A stretch of DNA of 64,000 bases from Combretum micranthum. Lineage: Eukaryota > Streptophyta > Magnoliopsida > Myrtales > Combretaceae. Under the pieces are notes generated by a model, which saw only the letters and a program-made list of their open reading frames with translations, made no database searches and had not been told where the DNA came from. Below are positions 48,431-59,814 of the stretch, piece by piece (the first letter of the stretch is position 1; each line of letters starts with the position of its first letter). The stretch covers positions 310,001 to 374,000 of the forward strand of contig JAMXBD010001362.1 of assembly GCA_024138025.1 (NCBI GenBank). The letters are read 5' to 3'. The position numbers were made by a program, and so were the translations under genes.

Positions 48431-49059
48431 CTCTAGCTTGTATTCAAGCTGATGCTGAAGGCACAAGGGAATACAAGCAGATGGAAGATTTTTTCAAGAC
48501 CATGATGAATGAACAATCTGAGATGTTGTAGAAATAGTCTGGGAGGCACAATGGTTAGGTTAAGTTGTTTACAGGGATGCTGCAAAAACAACAATCAGCA
48601 TTAGATTAGTAGATGCAATCCATAGAGGAAATTAAACAACAACTCAAGGGAAAATCAGTAATGCATGAGATACCACTTAGTGTTCAAAAATTACTTGATG
48701 GTTCTGAAGCTAATGACGTTAGGAGTGCTGTGTCAGGGAGCAGTGCTCAGCAAGGTTACCAGTTACCAATGTGAAGTACAAAAATCGATTTTTCAATATT
48801 CAATGGGGATGGACTAAACACTTGGGTTGTGAAGGCAGAGCAGATTTTCCTATTGGATGATGCATTTGAGCATCTTAAAGCTAAGGTAGCTATCATGCAT
48901 TTAGAGGAGAAACCCTATGAATGGTATGCTTCATACTCTAAAATGCGTACTAATACTTCCCCTATTGCTTAGGAAGAACTTACTAAAGCCTTACAAGCTG
49001 GCTTTAAGGAGTGTGCTTTTGAAGACCCTATAGCCAAGCTCAAGGAATTACACCAAACT

Positions 49060-52000
49060 TGTCACGCCCCAAGAGGTACCCTAAACGTAACAATCCATCA
49101 TACTTAACATTATTGCTTAAGTATGATAACCTTAATAATTCCCAAAAGCTTTGATATTAAGTGTAAGGCGTGCTCTCACAAATTTAGAAGACCATACGTG
49201 GAATTATGAAGCTTAAGAAGATATAATAACAAATTAAGAAAAAAGGATTTATAATCTTCATTTGTTCATGAAAATAGTCTTACAAATATTAAGGGCATTC
49301 TCCAGCCACAAATAACTGTAATCTATTATAAGAATATTTCTATGATATCTACATCTTATCCAACACTAAACTTCATCTAGAAATTCCTTAACCAAAAAGG
49401 AAAATACCTGGCTGTAGGATCCACATGGCCTCAACCACAAATAGGTGAACTGCAAAAGATATATATAAGGGTATAAGCTAATAGGCTTAGTGAGAACTAT
49501 TTGCATAAATAAACTTCTTATTTAATGAAATTCAAACAAGTTATTTAAGTAGTCAAATGAAATGCAACATACACGTGGGCAACAAGGCATATATTTTTCT
49601 GGGAACTATATGTTGAATGGATTTACGCCCTCCATTCGGGGTTTGGTGATACGTAGCCTCAAAACAATTAGTTTTAGTTAAATTATGCTTTCAATCAATA
49701 CCACCAAGTATATTAAGTCTACTCGATTTGAGCCATGCTTCCGGACGTCCGCCAAGCATTTAATTCCATATCGCTAAGTAATCGCTTTTGATTATAACCG
49801 CCAAGTGTTGCTTTCGATCGAGCTACCATCCTTCTCACCCAAGGATAATAATCCCATGCAATGTGACTCAATTCATGGTATGCATGAATCAATTTATTAA
49901 AAGTATCATAGCATCATTATTATTAATTTTAGGGTGATCATACAATTTCATACATATCAAGTACTATACTAAAACAAACAATTTCTTACAATCAATTCTT
50001 ATCTCGATATTCTTATAGTACTTTCAACAAATTTTACATACATATCAAGTTATCTTTACTTAATTCTAGTGCGACTAAATTACAAGCACAAGCAAGAAAA
50101 GCTTTCTTTTTAAGGAAATAAACTCACGTTGCCATGTCGACACTTCTTCTAAACGGATAAGTCGTTCAAACAATCTACTTAGTCATAATAATTCTCGGGG
50201 TACGGGTATTCTTCCTCGGAATCACCTAGTCGAGGAAAATTACCCAAAATGAGTATTTTTTGATGACTTTCTTGAACTTTGACAAAACAATGTCATAAGA
50301 ACATCAAAGTACGTATAAAGGATGATTCCCATTTAAAATAGTCATAACTTGGTCATTTTAACTCGAAATTGCGCATATAATATACTGATTTCTATCTACT
50401 CGAAAAGATCTATCTATTTCTAAAACTATTTTCATCAAACTAGATCATTTAGGCTTTGAAACAGTGGTAATTGGGTTCACCACGAATTTTTCCATCCAAA
50501 AGCAATTTGTTTCAAACATTAAATCATTCAAAATTGCTTTGATAAATACTTAGTTATCTATATAGTTGAAAAATTCCTTTTTCATAGATATATAGCTCGT
50601 ATTTCTTCCATGCTCAAGTGTTTGTTGTCCAACCAATTTCTTGAGTTAAAATAATATAAATCAAGAGTGTAGAAAACCATAGTGTACAAAAATTCCATTT
50701 TGTAAATCCTTGAAATGAATATTTTGATTCTTTTGTTTTCAAAGAATTACTTTTATGTTCATCTTACTATTTTCCTTAAATGACTTTTCCATAAATTTCT
50801 TCTTTTCTAAATTCTCAATATTAGTGCTACGTTTCCTATTTGTTTTCTTTCACTATTTATTTGAAAACTCTTGGTTTTGAAAACTCTCATTTTCGTTTTA
50901 AGGGGTTTCCTTATATTATGTTTTTATGAAAATATTTTAGCACCGAAGTCATCTTCTTTTAAGAAAACAAAGTAATATAAAAATGACTTAAAAAGCTTTT
51001 TCAAAACAAAAGTAATTTTTAAAATTATAGTGAGTTCTTCTTAAAACTTGGAAAAGAATAGCTTTAGTTTTGTTAAACCATAGAATTTTATATTTCATAT
51101 AAAACCATTCTTAGGTGATAAAATCTCCTTTTTGTCAAAGTATTATTGGAGCTTTAAAGATTTGGACAACAATCTTAATGGACATGATTATGAGAAATAA
51201 TAACAAGCAGAAACAACATAAATAATAAATAAAGTCAAGTATTGAGAATTTTAGCTTCTTCAAGGCTCCTGAGACTAAGAAATAGACTAGTCCCAAAAGA
51301 AAGAAATAAATTAAAAGAAAGAAAATTATTTTGACTTGATGAGGACAAGTCTAAGACTAGAGACTAGTCTTAAAACAACAAGAAATAAATAAATTGCAAT
51401 GGAAGAAATAAATAAATTACTTTGCATGAAAATAAATAAATTGTAAGTGAGCTTATATGCTCTAAAGGAGAAACATATATAGATATATAATAATACTTAG
51501 TTAGATATAACAACAATAATAATATGAACAATGTAAAATAACAACATAAATATATATAAATAGAGATTCATGAATAAGAACAATACATGAACATAGTGTA
51601 GCTTCCATAACATTTAGTTTTTGGAAACTCACACCATGGTCATGTAAAGTTACATGACATGGGAAGATGAATTTGTAAAGAAAAGTTTACCTAAAGAGGG
51701 TTTTTGAAGTATTATGTGGGAATAGGTTTTGTGTATGTAGAAGGTGGTTTGAGATTATTTTGAGAGAGTTTTGAGAGAGTATTTGGAGAGAGTATTGAGA
51801 GAGACTTGGTAGTAAATTTATGGGTAGTAATTGTGTGAAAGAAGTGAAAGAGGAGGGGGTATTTATAAGAAATGAGAAGAGAATTTTTGTGTGATTTAAA
51901 TAAAGGAAATTTGAAACAAAAATGAGGGAGAGAGAGAAGGGAGGCGTCGGCCACTATATAGGAGAGGGGAAGAGAGAGTTTTATTTTGTATTTTTTTTTA

Positions 52001-52574
52001 TTAAATGAAGTAATAAGTAAGGTAGATGTGAAATAAAGTTATAAAAAAGGTAAAAAGTAAAGGTAATAGGTGTATAGGTGTAAGGAATAGGTGTTACAAA
52101 AAGTAGAGATAAAAGAATAGTGTAGAATAGTAATGAATAGTGTAATATAAAGTAGATATGATTAATAAAGTACCGGTAGTAAGAAAATACGCGTATAATT
52201 GTGATATCTGTTATTTTTATCCACCAAAAAAATTATAAAACTGATATTTTTGAAAACCTTATATTTTTACGAGTCTAATGGTATATTCGGAATATTTTTA
52301 CTATTCCAAGCCCTGGAACAAGTTTTTCAAGAACTGTATCCGTTTGGGTTCAAAACGATTTGCGATTTTACTAATCTGATCTTTTTAAGCTTTTTATGTA
52401 ATTACGAACTATTCTACATACTAATCTCTTACTTACTTTCTTAAGGTTGCTTATATGGGATTGCTAGACTTAAGCCATTACGTCTAACTAGGGTTTTGTT
52501 GACTTTAGGGTTTCCAATTGACTTTCCAATTTAGGGTTTAAGCTAAACCGATCACAAAACTTTGGGAGTTTACA
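49060..52574 (-). mobile_element. Solo long LTR (copy F), 3515 bp, TSD AAACT
   Basis: On the minus strand it runs from TGTAAACTCCCAAAG at 52574 to TTGGGGCGTGACA at 49060. It is flanked by AAACT at 49055-49059 and 52575-52579. It lies between two gag codons of the chromovirus, and the amino-acid homology continues across the site, so the borders are exact. It shares the terminal sequences and the GGGCGTAAATCC block (complement near 49621) with copies B and E. The TATA box CTTATAAATACC is at 51859-51870 on the minus strand, and a donor-like AGGTAAAC is near 51690. It has no coding capacity; the frame 51712-51954 is leader sequence. Confidence 0.93.
51859..51870 (-). promoter_or_regulatory. TATA box in long LTR copy F
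   Basis: CTTATAAATACC on the minus strand, followed by a pyrimidine-rich CCCTCCTCTTTC leader. It is equivalent to the TATA boxes in copies B and E. Confidence 0.55.
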
Positions 52575-53169
52575 AAACTAATACCCTACAAGAATACCTT
52601 GATTAGTTCATACATCTTTTAGCTCAAAACCGACTCACTGAATCCCAACTTATTAGTTGTTTTTTAAGTGGACTTAAACCTGAAATCCAATACCCCATAT
52701 GAATGTTTTAACCAGACACCCTATTTCAAGTTTACACTTTAGCTAAATTACAAGATGCCACATTAGCTTCCTCCAAAACACCCTTAAAAACATTTAGAAA
52801 CAACACCCAATTCCAAAATACCAATTATCCATATCCAAAGTACTCCACCTATACCTCAAAAACACTAAAACCAAATTGACATCACCACCTACAAGCCAAA
52901 ACACCACTTAATCCTCCACTAACCTTAGGAACACATGAAAATTAACCCTTGAAGAGGTGGAAGATAGAAGACGTAAGAAATTATGTTTTTGGTGTGATAA
53001 AACCTTTAGACCATGTCTTAGGTATAAGAGTAAGAGGTTGGATCTTTTAGTGATCGGCAAGGACGATGATATGGAAAATTTAGAAAATGAATTGGCTTCT
53101 CTATCATTAAATGCTATAAGTGACGATAGCAAAAATGTAGAACAGAGCATGTGCATGAAAGGTTATGTT

Positions 53170-53520
53170 TAAGAGAGAGCTGTTAGTATCCTAATTGACA
53201 TAGGAAGCTCGTCCAATTTCATGGACGATGGATTGGCTAAGGCTCTTAAATGCTCATTAGAGCTAATTGATTTTGTGGCTTTCAATCTAGTTAATGGAGT
53301 TAAATTGTATAGTCATTACATCATTCAAAATTTCGAATAAGAGATGCAAGGAGCTCACTTTAGTGCTGATTTCTATGCACTACCAATGATTGCCTATGAT
53401 TTGATTTTGGACATGCCATGGTTGATTTCATTAGGAATAGTGAGTTGGAATTTCAAGTTACTACGGATGGAATTCCAATGGCGTGATGCTAGATGCACTT
53501 TATGAGGTCAAAATAAGGAA
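53170..53520 (+). pseudogene. gypsy aspartic protease, active-site mutant
   Basis: Translation gives VSILIDIGSSSNFMDDGLAKAL, then LVNGVKLYSH, FSADFYALPM and YDLILDMPWLISLG. This is the retropepsin-like domain of plant gypsy elements, where the active site is normally DTG (LIDTGSTHNF). Here it reads DIG, one C-to-T change from ACA to ATA. The frame also has TAA near 53338. It would process gag-pol if intact. Confidence 0.85.
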
Positions 53521-53639
53521 GTTACAACCATTTCAGGTAAGGCCATGTCTGGTATCATAACTACCGTTCCTAATGTGAAAGTACAGTGCTAGATTATAAG
53601 TAGCAATAGTGTTGATAGTAAGGTAGTGACGGATTCTAC

Positions 53640-54450
53640 TGTTCACCTATGATTTTTGAGCTGTTAGAAGAATATCATGATCTTTATGAGGAACCTATTT
53701 CACTTCCCCGCACTAGATCATGTAATCATAGGATACACCTGAACGAAGGTTCATGTCTTGTCTACGTGAGGCCTCACCATTATTCTATAGTGCAAAAATC
53801 TGTTTTGGAGGAGATGATAAAAAATATGTTATGTAGTGGGATCATTTGCCCTAGTCACAGCCCCTTTGCATCCCCGGTAGTCTTAGTTAAAAAGAAGGAT
53901 AATATATTGGAGGATGTGTGTGGACTATCGAAACTTAATAAAAAAATTACCAAAGATCAATTTCCAATTCTATTGTGGAAGACTTGCTTGATGATTTACA
54001 TGGGGCGTGTTACTTAGTAAGTTAGACCTGCATTTTGGTTATTATCAAATATTGATGCATCCAAATTATGTCTACAAAATGGCTTTTTGTACTCATGATG
54101 GGTATTACGAGTTTCCAGTCATGCGTTTTGGCTTGACAAATGCCCCCTCAACTTTTCAAGGCCTCATGAGTGATCTATTTAGGCTTTTCTTGAGGAAGTT
54201 TGTTTTGGTATTCTTTGATGACATCCTAGTGTACAGCATTAGTTTGAAGAATCATTTAAGGCGTTTGCAGCTAGTATTGAAGGTGTTACAAAAGGAGAAG
54301 TTGTTCCTTAAGCAAAGTACGTGTGTATATAGGGTAAATCAGATTGATTACCTTGGTCACATAATTACAAGACATGGAGTAGCAACTGACCCTAATAAAA
54401 TAGAAACTGTTGTAGATTGGCCAGTCCCTACTAGTGCGAAATAGTTATGT
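53640..54450 (+). pseudogene. gypsy reverse transcriptase of the chromovirus
   Basis: The N-terminal part is in frame 53649-54017 (LPRTRSCNHRIHLNEG, PHHYSIVQKSVLEEMI, GIICPSHSPFASPVVLVKKK, LSKLNKKITKDQFPI). The catalytic part is in frame 54007-54444 (SKLDLHFGYYQILMHP, FCTHDGYYEFPVMRFGLTNA, and VFFDDILVYS for the usual YxDDILVYS). It ends LGHIITRHGVATDPNKI and is stopped by TAG at 54442. One frameshift near 54000 separates the two. Both aspartates of the FFDD box are present. Confidence 0.92.
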
Positions 54451-54980
54451 GGATTCTTTAGGCTAGCAGGATATTATAGAAGATTTATCTAAGGTTTTGG
54501 AATCATAAAAAACCCCTTACCTTACCAATCTTCTTCTTAAGGGTTAGTTTTGCTGGAATTATGAAGCTCAAATAGCCTTCACAAAACTTAAGGAAGCATT
54601 GGTTTACTCTTCTATGCTATGCCTACCAAATTATACTAATAGGTTTACTATAGAGACAAATGCAAGTGGTGAAGGAATAGGGGTAGTGCTTATGCAAGAG
54701 CATCATCCAATTGCATTTATCAGCAAATCTCTAGCACCCAAGGACCAAGGTATGTTAGTTTATGAAAAAGAGTTATTGGTCCTTGTGTATGAAATTGATA
54801 AGTGGTGTCACTATTTTGTGATTAAGACTGACCATCAAAGTCTTAATACCTCCTTGAACAAAGGCTAGTAACTCCCAACCAACAGAAGTGGCTCACCAAG
54901 TTGTTAGGCTTGGAATATTCTATAGAATATAAAAGTAGGACAGTTAATACGGCTGCTGATGCATTGTCTAGGTGAGAAGG
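54445..54980 (+). pseudogene. gypsy RNase H of the chromovirus
   Basis: LCGFFRLAGYYRRFI, a decayed region around 54500-54545, then AFTKLKEALVYSSMLCLPNY, TIETNASGEGIGVVLMQ (TDAS box as TNAS), HPIAFISKSLAPKDQGM, YEKELLVLVYEIDKWCHYF and TDHQSLN. After a shift at 54865 it ends WLTKLLGLEYSIEYKS and NTAADALSR. The D-to-N change in the TDAS box removes a catalytic acid. Confidence 0.88.
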
Positions 54981-55179
54981 AAATCAATTGAATTAGCTTT
55001 CAATATAAGCATCAGTGCCTAAGTTGATGGATGAAATTAAGGCCAGTTGAGAGTTGCCTCAAGTGTATAGTACCATTATTTAACAGTTAAAAGGGTGGAA
55101 GGTAGGTCAAACATTTTAGTTTTGATCAAGGAATTTTTAGGAGGAAAGGGAAGGTGGCAGTAGGACCCTCAGCTGAGTT

Positions 55180-56260
55180 GAGAGAAAAACTGTTGCAATT
55201 ATACCATGGGAGAGTACTAAGGGCTCATTCTGAAGCATATGCTACTTATAAGAGGATTGCTTCTGTATTCTATTGGTCTAAATTAGAGAGAATAGTAAGG
55301 TAGTTTGTAAGGAGTTATGTTACATGCTAGAAATATAAAATTGAAAATGTGGCATCTCCAGGCTTATTACAACCATTGTCAGTACTAAATGAATGTTGGC
55401 AAGATGTTGCCATGGATTTCATGGAAGGCTTACCTAAATTGAATGGGAAGGAAGTAATCTTGGTTATGGTGGACATGTTGAGTAAGTATGCACATTTTTT
55501 GGCACTTTCCCACCCTTATACAACATTGCAAGTAGCTCAGTTGTACTTGGAATAGATCTATAAACTACATGGAATGCCTAATACCATTACAAGTGATTAG
55601 GATCCCATCTTCATGAGCTCTTTCTGGAAAGAATTCTTAGGGTTACAAGGAATATCCTTCAATTTATCCACCTCTTACCATCCGCAAACCGATGGTCAAA
55701 TAGAAGTGGTCAACAAAAGCTTAGGAACCTACTTGAGGTACATAATAGGAGAATATCCTAAGCGATGGAGCTATTTCCTACCCCTAGCTAAGTGGTGTTA
55801 TAACACCAATTACCACACTAGTTCTAAGTATACTCCTTTTTAGGTGCTCTACGGATACTGTCCATCATTACATTTGCTCTATGTTCTAGGGAATTCTTGT
55901 AAAGTAATGGTTGATTCTATGTTGACTAGTTAGGAAGATATGCTAAGAATGCTAAAGTTCTACCTAAAACGTGCTCAAGAAAGAATGAAACAAGTGTATG
56001 ATACAAATGGGAGTGATAGAGAGTTTAAAATTGGGGACTGAGTCTTACTCAAGTTACAGTCGTATAGATAAGGGTCTCTCAAGAGTTCGAGAGTTAAGAA
56101 GTTGGCTTCTAAATTCTATGGGCCATACGAAGCCATAGATCGGATAGGGATGGTAGCATACCGACTAGATCTACCTCCTAAAGCAGTTGTACACCTAACT
56201 TTTCACATCTCGTATTTAAAACCCTATCATGGGTCACCACTAGGACTGGTACCACCGTTA
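55180..56260 (+). pseudogene. gypsy integrase of the chromovirus
   Basis: The zinc-binding region decays at 55190-55340 (HSEAYATYKRIASVFYW). The catalytic core has AMDFMEGLPKLNGKEVILVM (first D), NTITSD-stop-DPIFMSSFWKEF (second D) and STSYHPQTDGQIEVVNKSL (glutamate), followed by YFLPLAKWCYNTNYHTS. The GPY/F tail reads LASKFYGPYEAIDRIG, VAYRLDLPPKAVVHLTFHIS and LKPYHG. In-frame stops: TAG 55553, 55598, 55841 and 55931; TGA 56039; TAA 56069. The whole domain stays in one frame, so substitutions rather than indels inactivated it. Confidence 0.9.
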
Positions 56261-56460
56261 CCTGCAATGCATGAAGAACTAGGTTTAGAGCCACTTGCAA
56301 TATTAGATCGGAAGATAATCAAGAGGAAGAATGGGGCAGATACACTATTACTCATCTCTTAGGAAAATGTGTCTCCTTCTGAGGCAACTTGGGAGTTCGC
56401 AAGTGAACTAAGGCTTCGATTCCCTGATAATCCCTTGTGGACAAGGTCTTTTAAAGAAAG
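56261..56460 (+). pseudogene. Chromodomain at the integrase C-terminus
   Basis: PLAILDRKIIKRKNGADTLLLIS, TAG (56360), ENVSPSEATWEFASEL and RLRFPDNPLW. This is the chromodomain fold signature of chromoviruses (ILDRR.VK..N....LV.W.....EEATWE....L...FP). In active elements it guides integration to marked chromatin. The aromatic core positions are partly lost. Confidence 0.82.
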
Positions 56461-56467
56461 GGGGGAA
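56455..56467 (+). other. Polypurine tract of the chromovirus
   Basis: AGAAAGGGGGGAA directly precedes the 3' LTR. Confidence 0.85.
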
Positions 56468-57001
56468 TGCTATGGGTTTGAATCAAATGGAGATGAAGGT
56501 TAAAGAAGGCAAAAGAAAATTAGGGTCTACTCAGGAAGATGATGGGAGTAAACACGAAGTGAAGTGTTTTGAGTTATGACGGAATGAAAGTGAAGTATTG
56601 CTCGATTCAACAAGGCAATACTCGAGTTGGATTGGGTGTATGGGTTGACCTAATTCATGGGCCAGTGGTGGACAACAACCTAAATAATAAAATGAATGGC
56701 TAGTAGTGACCATATGATAAATATAGTTAATTTCCTTGTTATAAAGCATAGAAAAGAATATTACAGTATCTGGGTTATTACAACCAATTTGACATGGTAG
56801 ATCTATTGCACATGCCATTGATATTATTATATTTAGGGGAGCTATTACACATATACATGTAATCCAGGTGCAACATAATATATATATATATATATATATA
56901 TACATGAAAATATTGTTTGCTCCCAATACTTGAATTCGAGTATTTCTAGTTTTTGTTAGGATCTGTATTCAGATCCCATCTTTTCACGCTTCCTTGTTGC
57001 A
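56468..57001 (+). repeat. 3' LTR of the chromovirus, 534 bp
   Basis: TGCTATGGGTTT...CTTGTTGCA, followed by the duplication GATCA (57002-57006). It pairs with 47843-48416. A TA microsatellite at 56879-56901 replaces the compound repeat of the 5' LTR. Confidence 0.92.
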
Positions 57002-57235
57002 GATCACAAGAATTCTCACCAAATTCATCAAGTTGACTTGAATATAATGAATTCACTCTTTAATAGTTGCTATTTCTTCATCACGTAAAAAGAATGGAAT
57101 TTTCTTGGGGTGCTTTAGTTTTCACAACTCTCAACTTTCAGTACATGAAAGGATTTATGGGGCTGGCCAAAAAAAAAAAAAAAGAAAGAAAAGAAAGAAA
57201 ATCGTTTATGAAGAAGCAAAGTCAGTATAATCTTA

Positions 57236-57467
57236 GGGTCTGTTTGTTTTGGCTTTTTTCCGGCAGATACAGACACTTTTTCAAACTTTTTGCTAACAAA
57301 TTATTTATCAAGAAATATATATAGATAAAAAAAAAGTTGACAGTTCTCATCAAAAGATCAAATAGAACAAATATAGATAAAATTTATATGCAAATCGGAT
57401 ATATTTACACACATCATTTTTAAAAAGATATAGATACAGATGAAAAACAGACAATCCAAACAGACCC
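57236..57467. mobile_element. Tourist-like MITE (PIF/Harbinger type), 232 bp
   Basis: Perfect 11-bp terminal inverted repeat GGGTCTGTTTG / CAAACAGACCC, flanked by TTA at 57233-57235 and 57468-57470. The second copy of the host duplication has the unoccupied site (ATAATCTTAATTC near 59172), which confirms a 3-bp TTA duplication. TIR, TSD and size fit Tourist-like MITEs. No coding capacity. Confidence 0.93.
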
Positions 57468-57746
57468 TTAATCTAATGGCTATTAATTAGTTATTAAAAC
57501 ATATAATAGAAAAGGAAACTACCAAATCTTACTAAATCTATCTAAATCTAATTGGATTGAGATAATAATAAGAACTAAATCCAGCTTGAGTAACGATCCA
57601 AATAAAATAACTAAATATAAAAATATTCAGGGATTGCTTTAGAGCTTTTTTCTTGCTTTTTTCAACTAATGAGCATCCAGGGTCGAAAAAAGGCTGCTTT
57701 AGTGTTGGGTCAATGGCTGATCCTATTAAAAAAATATTGACAGGCA

Positions 57747-57750
<4 letters not shown>

Positions 57751-57781
<31 letters not shown>
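57751..57781. repeat. AT dinucleotide microsatellite
   Basis: About 15 TA units. The equivalent place in host copy 2 (59499-59512) is a CA repeat. Confidence 0.9.
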
Positions 57782-57782
<1 letters not shown>

Positions 57783-58599
57783 TAATTTTTTATATAAAAG
57801 GAAATCTTGCATTGAATAACAAAAGTTTCAAGTATGTTATAGGAGCATATGATTAACATATATATATATATATTATGTTAATTACCCTGCATTATTGGTA
57901 GTTTCCTAGTAGATATTTGAACTTCTTTACACCCACAATTATCCACCTGATTAGGGGACAAGGGGCATAAGGAGACTTTTAATAGTCACTTTGACAATTC
58001 ATCGGCAAGAAGTCCAGGGAATTCATGGTATTATATTTCAGTGGCATGTTTTGTGTTTTTAAAATACTGTAATTCAATAATAACTTCGTGTATTACAATA
58101 GTTCTAACATACATTACAAAAGATAAGACAATATAACATATATGAATACTCTTTTTTTTTCTTTTTTTTTTTTATAAATGGGAAATCTAAAAATACATTT
58201 ACTATAAAAACAATTCATTAACTTGAGGGGCCAAGGTTTGTATATGATAAAAGTCATAGTACTTGATAAACTAATACTCTTTTCTTTTTTCATAATTAAT
58301 ATTAATAATGAAAAAGTATCATTAAATTGATTATTGAATCACTTATATTGAAAATTATATATTTAATGGTATGGATGAAACAATCTTGAAAAGTCAACAA
58401 ACAAAATCACAAAAACCTTAAGATTTTACTTAGTTTAGTACGTAAACTTGGTTAGATTTGCAAGATTTTATACAAAAACGATTTTATATGCAGATTAAGT
58501 TTGAAAGAACTTCTAATATCATAAACTTATAAAATAATATGCATAAAATTACGATTTAAATAACTATGTGCACCTAACATTTGTATCATGCCAATCTTT

Positions 58600-59790
58600 T
58601 CTTGCTAATGATGTGGGGCTATAAATAAATTGACTAAACAGTAAGAATTATGTGAGAAAAGATTATCAAGAAACTTACCACAGATCGCAAGAATCCAAAG
58701 CAATATTATAGATGAAAGTTTTCTTTCTTTTCTTTTTTCCTCCTTAATCTCCACATTTGCTTTTATTGCCTTATTCACCAATGGGATAGATATTTGTTGC
58801 CTCGGTTTTCCTATTTCAATTATATTTCCGCCAAATAGAATAGACTAGTATAACCATATACCAATTTTTTGATTAAAAAAATATATTTTTAGTTGGAATG
58901 CTCAAGATAGGAAGACTGAGGCAACAAATATATATCCATCAGTGAATTTCTCAAGCCGATCGTTCTCCCGGTGGTCACAAGAATTCTCGCCGAATTTACA
59001 GAGTTGACTTTGGTAAGATAACTCCACACATAAAAATTGCTATTTCTTGAACACATAAAAAAGATTGTGATTCACCAAATATGGGTTATTGGAATATTAA
59101 TTATTTATTTATAATCTTAGTAATGTCAAAAACTATTTATAACGAAGCAATGTCAAATATGAGCGGTACGATATAATCTTAATTCAACGGCTATTAATTA
59201 GTTATCTAAAAGTATAATAGAACAGGAAACTACCAAATCTTAATAAATCTTGTAAAATCTAACTGCATTGAGAAAATAATAGATACTAAATCTAGCTTGA
59301 ATAAAAATCCAAATAAAATAGCTAAAGATAAAATTTTTATCTCATATGGATTGATGACCCTAATACGGACTTCTATTGTACATGTATCATTCGAGTAACA
59401 AGAGTCTAGAAAAGTTAAAAAAGAAAAAGGAAAAAAGAAAAAAGTTGCGTTATTGTTAGGTCTATATCAAGAAGCGTGCGCTATATAAAATAAAAACAGA
59501 CACACACACACACATATGTATAGATATTATAACTTTTGGCAAAAAAATAAGAAATAAAAATTGCATTAAGAGAAAAAGTTTCAGTTATGATCCTGGACCA
59601 TGTGATTGAAAAAATCAAGTATTACATTATCCTGCATTATTTGGTAGTTTCTGGTCAGATATTAGAACTATTTTTCACCCACTAATTATCGTGTGAATTG
59701 TAAGATTAAGGAACAAAGGGAAATGAAAAGATTTTAAATAGCGGCTTTGATCATGAATCAGCAAAAGTTATAAGGAGTTTATGGAATTAT
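58600..59790. repeat. Host segmental duplication, copy 2 (empty sites)
   Basis: Tandem paralogue of 47100-47842 plus 57002-58040. It contains neither the chromovirus (site at GGTGGTCACAAG, 58972) nor the MITE. Inner inverted repeat: 58768-58813 with 58901-58948 (ATATTTGTTGCCTCRGTYTTCCTAT), shared with copy 1, so it predates the duplication. A splice-donor-like GGTAAG occurs on each strand at its edges (59013 plus, 58680 minus), but no convincing exon is open. Confidence 0.83.
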
Positions 59791-59814
59791 CCATACGGTT
59801 TGGTTGCTAATTTT

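Larger units (their letters stand above)
48481..53170 (+). pseudogene. gag of the chromovirus, interrupted by a solo LTR
   Basis: The frame starts MEDFFKTMMNEQSEML at 48481. It then runs to 49059 with TAG at 48529, 48535, 48556, 48607, 48610 and 48970, and TGA at 48772. The Retrotrans_gag core is visible (FNGDGLNTWVVKAEQIFLLD, EKPYEWYASYSKM, FEDPIAKLKELHQT). After the insertion it resumes at 52580 with NTLQEYLD and SCFLSGLKPEIQY. The zinc-finger-like segment LCFWCDKTFRPCLRYKSKRL is at 52990-53046 in another frame. In related elements this is CxWC...GHxC; here the histidine is replaced, so the knuckle is damaged. Confidence 0.85.
47843..57001 (+). mobile_element. Chromodomain Ty3/gypsy element (chromovirus), near complete
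   Basis: 5' LTR 47843-48416, primer site, gag, protease, RT, RNase H, integrase, chromodomain, polypurine tract, 3' LTR 56468-57001, and the duplication GATCA at 47838-47842 and 57002-57006. Without the nested solo LTR (49060-52574 plus one AAACT) the element is about 5.6 kb, normal for the Reina/Galadriel-sized chromoviruses. Order of RT-RNase H-integrase and the chromodomain define the group; exact lineage is inference. All genes are broken, mostly by TAG codons and a few frameshifts. LTRs differ at many positions and in their microsatellite blocks, so the insertion is old. Confidence 0.92.
57002..58040. repeat. Host segmental duplication, copy 1, right part
   Basis: Collinear with 58970-59790: CACAAGAATTCTC, AGTTGACTT, TTGCTATTTCTT, then after the MITE GGCTATTAATTAGTTAT, GGAAACTACCAAATCTTA, CTGCATTATTGGTAGTTTC, CAGATATT..GAACT, and TTTGA..ATTCATCGGCAAGAAG. 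It carries the 232-bp MITE and a poly-A/AAAG tract (57168-57200) that copy 2 lacks. Confidence 0.85.

Noticed and set aside
51712..51954. 80-codon minus-strand serine/leucine-rich frame
   Set aside because: It lies in the leader region of solo LTR copy F, without conservation or domain.
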